Assembly: GCA_023432845.1 (NCBI GenBank)
Contig: JAEZEY010000299.1
Location: forward strand, 1-8,139
From: Pseudomonadota bacterium
GTDB taxonomy: Bacteria > Pseudomonadota > Alphaproteobacteria > Rhizobiales > Xanthobacteraceae
Length of the DNA: 8,139 nt
Reading direction: 5' to 3'
Below are positions 4,202-8,139 of the stretch, in pieces. The notes below the pieces were generated by a model that made no database searches, had not been told where the DNA came from, and saw nothing but the letters and a program-made list of their open reading frames with translations. Position 1 is the first letter of the stretch; each line of letters begins with the position of its first letter. The position numbers and the translations under genes were made by a program.

Positions 4202-6115
4202 ATGAACGGCGCCAGAAAGGACATCGATCCGGACAGCGAGTTGCGCGAAGACGACGACGCGCCGACGCTGCCCGAACTCGACCTCTCAGAACCCGAAGCG
4301 GAGGCCGGCACGCTCGCCCACGGGCGTGCCGCAATCGCGCGCGCCGTCAAGCATGCGCCGGCCGGCCCAGGTGTCTATCGCATGATCGACGCCAAGGGCG
4401 ACGTGCTCTATGTCGGCAAGGCCAAGAGCATCAGGAAGCGCGTCGCCAGTTATACGCGCCCGGTCGCCTACGACGCGCGCATCGCGCGGATGATTTCGGC
4501 GACGGTGTCGATGGAGTTCGTCTCGACTTCGACCGAGACCGAGGCGCTGCTGCTCGAGGCCAACCTGATCAAGCGCCTGCGGCCGCGTTTCAACGTGCTG
4601 CTGCGCGACGACAAGTCGTTTCCATATATTCTGATCACCTCGGATCATTGGGCGCCGCAGATTTTGAAGCATCGCGGCGCGCGCACGCGGCCGGGCCGCT
4701 ATTACGGGCCGTTCGCCAATGCCGGCGCCGTCAATCGCACCATCAACGCGCTGCAGCGCGCCTTCCTTCTGCGCAACTGCTCGGACTCTTTCTTTGAGTC
4801 GCGGTCGCGGCCGTGCCTGCTGTATCAGATCAAGCGCTGCTCCGGCCCGTGCACGCAGGAGATCGACTTCGCGGGCTATCAGGAGCTGGTACGCGAGGCC
4901 AATGCGTTTCTCGACGGCAAGAGCCGCAATGTGCAGAAGCAGCTTGCGGCCGAAATGGATCAGGCCTCGCAGGCGCTCGATTTCGAGCGCGCCGCGATCT
5001 ACCGCGATCGTCTCGCCGCCTTGTCGGCGATCACGACGACGCAGGGCATCAATCCCCGCACCATCGAGGAAGCCGACGTCTTCGCCGTGCACCAGGAAGG
5101 CGGCTATACCTGCGTCGAGGTGTTCTTTTTCCGCACCGGACAGAACTGGGGCAACCGCGCCTACTTCCCCAAGGCCGATCGGGCGCTGGGGCCGGGCGAG
5201 GTGCTCGGCGCTTTCCTCGCGCAATTCTATGACGACAAGCCGCCGCCGCGCCTCGTCATCGCCTCCGACGATTTCGAGGAGCGCGCGCTGCTCGCGGAGG
5301 CCCTGTCGGCCAGGAGCGAGCGTAAGGTCGAGGTCGCGGTGCCGCAGCGCGGCGAGCGCAAGGAGTTGGTCATGCATGCGCTGGCCGAAGCCTTCGGTCT
5401 GCCGAAGCCGCCGCGGCGCATCGAGGTCTACGATAACAGCCACATCGCCGGCACCAATGCCGTCGGCGGCATGATTGTCGCGGGGCCGGAGGGCTTCCGC
5501 AAGAACCAGTATCGCAAGTTCAACATCCGCTCGACCGACATCACACCCGGCGACGACTTCGGCATGATGCGCGAAGTCTTGCAGCGGCGCTTCAAGCGGC
5601 TGCTGGAGGAAGCGCCGCGCGCTTCTGTCGTCAGTGGCGAACCCGCCGATTCACCCTGGCCCGACCTTTTGCTGATCGACGGCGGGCAGGGGCAGTTAAG
5701 CGCGGCGCAGGAGACTTTGGCCGAGATGGGCGTCACCGACGTGCCGCTGGTGTCGATCGCCAAGGGCCGCGACCGCGAGGCTGGACGCGAGACCTTCTTC
5801 ATGCCCGGCAAGACGCCGTTCAAGCTGCCGCCGCGCGACCCGGTCTTGTATTTCGTCGAGCGGCTGCGCGACGAGGCCCATCGCTTCGCCATCGGCTCGC
5901 ATCGCACGCGGCGCAAGAAGGATATCCGCGAAGCCGGATTGCAGGAAATTGAGGGTATCGGGCCGACCCGCAAGAGCGCGCTGCTGCGTCATTTCGGTAC
6001 CCTGAAGGCCATCGAGCGCGCCAGCATCGCCGATCTCCAGCATGTGCCCGGAATCAATGCGGAGATGGCGCGAAAGATATATGAGTTCTTCCACGACAAG
6101 GCGCCGTCGCAATAG
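4202..6115 (+). CDS. uvrC: UvrABC system protein C (excinuclease subunit C)
   Basis: A 637-residue UvrC, which makes both incisions around UvrB-bound lesions in nucleotide excision repair. An acidic N-terminal extension (1-50) precedes the GIY-YIG nuclease domain: GVY at 57-59, YVGKAKSIRKR from Tyr70 with Lys73 and Arg80, and Glu119 in LLLEANLIKR. Four cysteines, Cys193, 205, 213 and 217, have the 12/8/4 spacing of the E. coli iron-sulfur cluster ligands (154, 166, 174, 178). The UVR domain that contacts UvrB is about 243-275 (DFERAAIYRDRL). The RNase H-like 5'-nuclease has Asp411 (YDNSH), Asp493 (LIDGGQGQ) and His560 (RDEAHRFAIGSHRTRR). A tandem helix-hairpin-helix region spans about 578-632. 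No catalytic residue is missing. The start at 4202 lacks a Shine-Dalgarno; TATATT at 4190-4195 could be a -10 element of a leaderless message. Identity is secure. Confidence 0.97.
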   Translation: MNGARKDIDPDSELREDDDAPTLPELDLSEPEAEAGTLAHGRAAIARAVKHAPAGPGVYRMIDAKGDVLYVGKAKSIRKRVASYTRPVAYDARIARMISATVSMEFVSTSTETEALLLEANLIKRLRPRFNVLLRDDKSFPYILITSDHWAPQILKHRGARTRPGRYYGPFANAGAVNRTINALQRAFLLRNCSDSFFESRSRPCLLYQIKRCSGPCTQEIDFAGYQELVREANAFLDGKSRNVQKQLAAEMDQASQALDFERAAIYRDRLAALSAITTTQGINPRTIEEADVFAVHQEGGYTCVEVFFFRTGQNWGNRAYFPKADRALGPGEVLGAFLAQFYDDKPPPRLVIASDDFEERALLAEALSARSERKVEVAVPQRGERKELVMHALAEAFGLPKPPRRIEVYDNSHIAGTNAVGGMIVAGPEGFRKNQYRKFNIRSTDITPGDDFGMMREVLQRRFKRLLEEAPRASVVSGEPADSPWPDLLLIDGGQGQLSAAQETLAEMGVTDVPLVSIAKGRDREAGRETFFMPGKTPFKLPPRDPVLYFVERLRDEAHRFAIGSHRTRRKKDIREAGLQEIEGIGPTRKSALLRHFGTLKAIERASIADLQHVPGINAEMARKIYEFFHDKAPSQ

Positions 6116-6152
6116 CGCCTGACGAAACAACGCGGGCAGGAAGCGAACCACG

Positions 6153-7043
6153 ATGATCATCAAGTCACAGGCCGACGTCACGCCCGCCGTTCTCGAGGCC
6201 TACAGCAAGATCGACGATCCGCGGCTGCGCGAGATCGTCGCCGCGCTGGTCAAGCATCTACACGCCTTCGCGCGCGAGGTGCATCTGACCGAAGAAGAGT
6301 TCCACAAGGGCGCGGCGATCGTCGCCAAACTCGGCCAACTGACCAACGCTTCGCACAATGAAGTTGTACTGATGTGCGGCTCGCTCGGCTTCTCGGCGCT
6401 GGTGTGCCTCCTCAACAACGGCAATAACGGCCAAACCGAAACCACCGCCAATCTGCTCGGCCCGTTCTGGCGGCTGAACTCACCGCGCACCGAGAACGGC
6501 GGCTCGATCGTGCGCTCGCCGACGCCAGGGCCGGCGCTCTTCGTCAACTGCACGGTCAAGGACACGCAAGGCAACCCGGTCGCCGGCGCGGAGGTCGATG
6601 TCTGGCATTCCTCGCCGGAAGGCTTTTACGAGCAGCAGGACGAGAACCAGGCCGACATGAACCTGCGCGGCAAGTTCACGACCGATGCGGAGGGCCGTTT
6701 CTCGTTCCGCAGCGTCAAGCCGGCCGGCTATCCGATCCCGATCAGCGGCCCGGTCGGCGACCTGTTACGCCATGCCAGCCGCCACAATTACCGGCCGGCC
6801 CATCTGCACTTCCTGATCTACAAGGAAGCCTTCAAGACCCACATCTCGCAGATCTACGTCCAGGACGACGACAAGCTCGAAACCGACGTGCAGTTCGGCG
6901 TCACCCGGGCGCTGATCGGCAACTTCGTGCCGCATACCGGCCCGGCGCCGGCTGCCGACGTGACCGGCGAATGGTTCTCGCTCGATCAGACTTTCGTCGT
7001 CGAGCCGGGAATCGCCAAACTGCCCAAAGCGCCGATAGAATAA
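6153..7043 (+). CDS. Intradiol ring-cleavage dioxygenase (catechol/hydroxyquinol 1,2-dioxygenase type)
   Basis: A 296-residue non-haem Fe(III) enzyme that would cleave an ortho-dihydroxylated aromatic ring between the two hydroxyls, giving a cis,cis-muconate or maleylacetate-type product. The N-terminal helical dimerisation domain (about 1-100) found in catechol and hydroxyquinol dioxygenases is present, followed by LLGPFWR and a beta-sandwich catalytic domain (DVWHSSPEGFY). The four iron ligands are visible: Tyr159, Tyr193 (AGYPIP), His217 and His219 (RPAHLHF), spaced 34/24/2, close to the family pattern. Length is normal. AGGAAG (6138-6143) sits 9 bases before the ATG, a good ribosome site. 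It starts 37 bases after uvrC, probably on the same transcript. No transporter, regulator or downstream ring-degradation gene lies in the window, so substrate and pathway are open. Hydroxyquinol-type versus catechol-type is not resolved. Confidence 0.9.
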   Translation: MIIKSQADVTPAVLEAYSKIDDPRLREIVAALVKHLHAFAREVHLTEEEFHKGAAIVAKLGQLTNASHNEVVLMCGSLGFSALVCLLNNGNNGQTETTANLLGPFWRLNSPRTENGGSIVRSPTPGPALFVNCTVKDTQGNPVAGAEVDVWHSSPEGFYEQQDENQADMNLRGKFTTDAEGRFSFRSVKPAGYPIPISGPVGDLLRHASRHNYRPAHLHFLIYKEAFKTHISQIYVQDDDKLETDVQFGVTRALIGNFVPHTGPAPAADVTGEWFSLDQTFVVEPGIAKLPKAPIE

Positions 7044-7141
7044 GGCCCCGATCGGATAACGGCCGTCAATCCGGTATCCCTATCGATCGGCGGCGCGCAG
7101 GCGGTTGACCTGCAGCCGAGCGCCGTGTTCCTTGTGCCCGC

Positions 7142-7750
7142 ATGAATCCCGGTCGCATCCCCCGTCTGCCCGCGCATCCGCTGGCGCTGCCGAACATCCT
7201 GACCTATGCCCGCATCGCCGCGGTGCCGGTCGTGGTGGGCCTGCTGTTCTGGCAGAGCATCTTTGCCGGGGAACTGTGGCTGCGCTGGGTGGCGCTCGCC
7301 GTGTTCATTGCGGCGGCGGTGACCGACTTCTTCGATGGCTATCTCGCGCGCGCCTGGGGTCAGCAATCCTCGCTCGGCCGCATGCTCGATCCGATCGCCG
7401 ACAAGCTTCTGGTGGCGGCGTGCCTGCTGATGCTGGCGGCGGGAACCGCGATCCGCGGCTGGGCGCTGCTCGCCGCCATTATTATATTGTGCCGTGAAGT
7501 GCTGGTGTCGGGTCTGCGCGAGTATCTTGCGGAACTTCGCGTCGGCGTGCCGGTGACGACGCTGGCGAAGTGGAAAACCCTCGGCCAGCTCGTCGCGATC
7601 GGCTTCCTGATAGCGGGCGAAGCGGGCGAGAAGGTGCTGCCATATACCATCGAGATCGGCATCACGCTATTGTGGCTCTCTGCGCTGCTGACGTTGTATA
7701 CGGGGTGGGACTATCTGCGCGCCGGCCTGCGCCATATGATTGAAGAATAG
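7142..7750 (+). CDS. pgsA: CDP-diacylglycerol--glycerol-3-phosphate 3-phosphatidyltransferase
   Basis: A 202-residue integral inner-membrane enzyme of the CDP-alcohol phosphotransferase family. It makes phosphatidylglycerophosphate, the committed step to phosphatidylglycerol and cardiolipin. The signature D-x2-D-G-x2-A-R-x8-G-x3-D-x3-D is complete: Asp62, Asp65, Gly66, Ala69, Arg70, Gly79, Asp83 and Asp87. LPNILTYARI (17-26), the conserved amphipathic entry, precedes the first membrane helix. About six hydrophobic segments are visible (roughly 24-40, 46-62, 88-103, 107-122, 147-160, 168-188). The adjacent basic and Trp-containing KWKTLGQ (143-149) is also typical of PgsA. The start at 7142 has no clear Shine-Dalgarno, but no alternative in-frame start fits. 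The 98-base gap after the dioxygenase gene could hold its own promoter, though I see none convincing. The stop codon's last base is the first base of the palindromic repeat that follows. Confidence 0.95.
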   Translation: MNPGRIPRLPAHPLALPNILTYARIAAVPVVVGLLFWQSIFAGELWLRWVALAVFIAAAVTDFFDGYLARAWGQQSSLGRMLDPIADKLLVAACLLMLAAGTAIRGWALLAAIIILCREVLVSGLREYLAELRVGVPVTTLAKWKTLGQLVAIGFLIAGEAGEKVLPYTIEIGITLLWLSALLTLYTGWDYLRAGLRHMIEE

Positions 7751-7794
7751 CATCATCCGCAAAAGTGGACGCCGGTTTTCGGACAAGATGATGC
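7750..7794. repeat. 45-base palindromic intergenic repeat between pgsA and moaD
   Basis: Outer arms GCATCATC (7750-7757) and GATGATGC (7787-7794) pair perfectly. Inside, CGCAAAAG and CGGTTTTCGG pair imperfectly around the GTGGACGCCGG core. The core AAAAGTGG...CCGGTTTTCGGA is one I recall as a very common intergenic element in Rhizobiales genomes. It fills almost the whole 54-base gap, overlaps the final G of the pgsA stop codon and ends just before the moaD ribosome site. No T-tract follows, so it is not a classic terminator. Confidence 0.8.
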
Positions 7795-7804
7795 GAAGGC
7801 AAAA

Positions 7805-8068
7805 ATGAGCAAGTCGATCAAACTTCGCTACTTCGCCTGGGTGCGCGAGCGTATCGGCAAGCCCGAGGAAGACGTCGAGCTTCCCGCGAGCGTTGCCACC
7901 GTCGCCGAGCTGATGACCTGGCTGGCCGGGCGCGGCGAGGAATACGCCTACGCCTTCGACAATCCCAAGGTGATCCGCGCCGCCATCGACCGCAGCCACG
8001 TGAAGCCGCAGGCCGAGATCGCCGGCGCCCGGGAGATCGCCTTCTTCCCGCCGATGACGGGGGGGTAG
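7805..8068 (+). CDS. moaD: Molybdopterin synthase sulfur-carrier subunit (MoaD)
   Basis: An 87-residue ubiquitin-fold protein ending in the essential Gly-Gly (86-87, PPMTGG). This C-terminus is adenylated by MoeB, converted to a thiocarboxylate and used by MoaE to put the dithiolene sulfurs into precursor Z, giving molybdopterin. The N-terminal beta strand IKLRYFAWVRERIG (5-18), a conserved MoaD feature, is followed by a TVAEL helix start (32-36). A typical GAREIAFFPPMTGG tail precedes the stop. Length is typical (about 80-90). The ATG at 7805 has GAAGG 5 bases upstream (7795-7799), directly abutting the palindromic repeat. MoaE is not in the window; it may lie just beyond the right end, as is usual. 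Its cell role is cytosolic cofactor synthesis. Confidence 0.94.
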   Translation: MSKSIKLRYFAWVRERIGKPEEDVELPASVATVAELMTWLAGRGEEYAYAFDNPKVIRAAIDRSHVKPQAEIAGAREIAFFPPMTGG

Positions 8069-8073
8069 TGGCT

Positions 8074-8110
8074 GTCATTCGGGCCCGGCCCTGCGGCCGC
8101 CCGGAATGAC
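8074..8110. repeat. Palindromic repeat downstream of moaD
   Basis: Outer arms GTCATTC (8074-8080) and GAATGAC (8104-8110) pair perfectly. The pairing continues with GGG (8081-8083) to CCC (8100-8102) and CGGCC (8086-8090) to GGCCG (8095-8099) around a CTGC loop, with small bulges. Elements with GTCATTCCGGG...CCCGGAATGAC ends are, from memory, common between genes in Bradyrhizobium relatives. There is no T-tract after it. The remaining 29 bases to the window end show nothing identifiable. Confidence 0.65.
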
Positions 8111-8139
8111 GGCCAGGCGATTCTCGACTACATTACGTC

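Noticed and set aside
4286..5443. A 385-codon open frame on the minus strand, opposite uvrC
   Set aside because: It lies wholly opposite a certain uvrC, has arginine-, leucine- and alanine-rich composition typical of GC-rich antisense frames, and shows no recognisable domain.
7059..7080. GGATAAC...GGTATCC inverted repeat after the dioxygenase gene, as terminator or operator
   Set aside because: It pairs imperfectly over a short arm and has no T-tract; it could easily occur by chance.
7105..7127. TTGACC at 7105-7110 as the -35 box of a pgsA promoter
   Set aside because: At 17-base spacing the -10 position reads TTCCTT, which is a poor match; no alternative spacing is better.

Overview
The window looks like ordinary chromosomal DNA of a GC-rich alphaproteobacterium of the order Hyphomicrobiales (Rhizobiales), most likely from the Bradyrhizobiaceae/Xanthobacteraceae area. 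Four things point there: the uvrC-pgsA-moaD gene order with a short-chain reductase in front, the Omp25/Omp31-type beta-barrel proteins with a conserved N-terminal PAKAPAYVAP segment, an EcfG-type general stress promoter, and two intergenic palindromes of types I recall as common in that group. This placement is inference; there is no rRNA or other marker gene.

Layout. A glutathione S-transferase-like gene (48-650, +) runs toward three consecutive minus-strand genes for small outer-membrane beta-barrel proteins (735-1334, 1551-2204, 2531-3148). Each of the three has a signal peptide, a C-terminal phenylalanine and its own hairpin-plus-T-tract terminator, so each is probably a separate transcript. 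The first has a good match to a sigma-EcfG promoter. The second has a 326-base upstream gap that is markedly AT-rich. A 240-base divergent intergenic region with repeated GCGGTTA boxes separates the third from the plus-strand genes.

From 3389 to the end all genes lie on the plus strand: a PTR1/FolM-type pteridine reductase, uvrC (excision nuclease subunit C), an intradiol ring-cleavage dioxygenase, pgsA (phosphatidylglycerophosphate synthase) and moaD (small subunit of molybdopterin synthase). A 45-base palindromic repeat fills the pgsA-moaD gap and overlaps the last base of the pgsA stop codon. A second palindromic repeat follows moaD.

Functionally this is a housekeeping cluster (DNA repair, phospholipid synthesis, pterin and molybdenum-cofactor metabolism) beside an envelope-protein array. 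The aromatic-ring dioxygenase between uvrC and pgsA is the least expected member. I found no tRNA, rRNA, CRISPR array, transposase or phage gene, and no clearly new biological system. The most useful leads are the predicted EcfG promoter, the Asp-for-Ser active site of the short-chain reductase, the dioxygenase insertion and the structured repeats.
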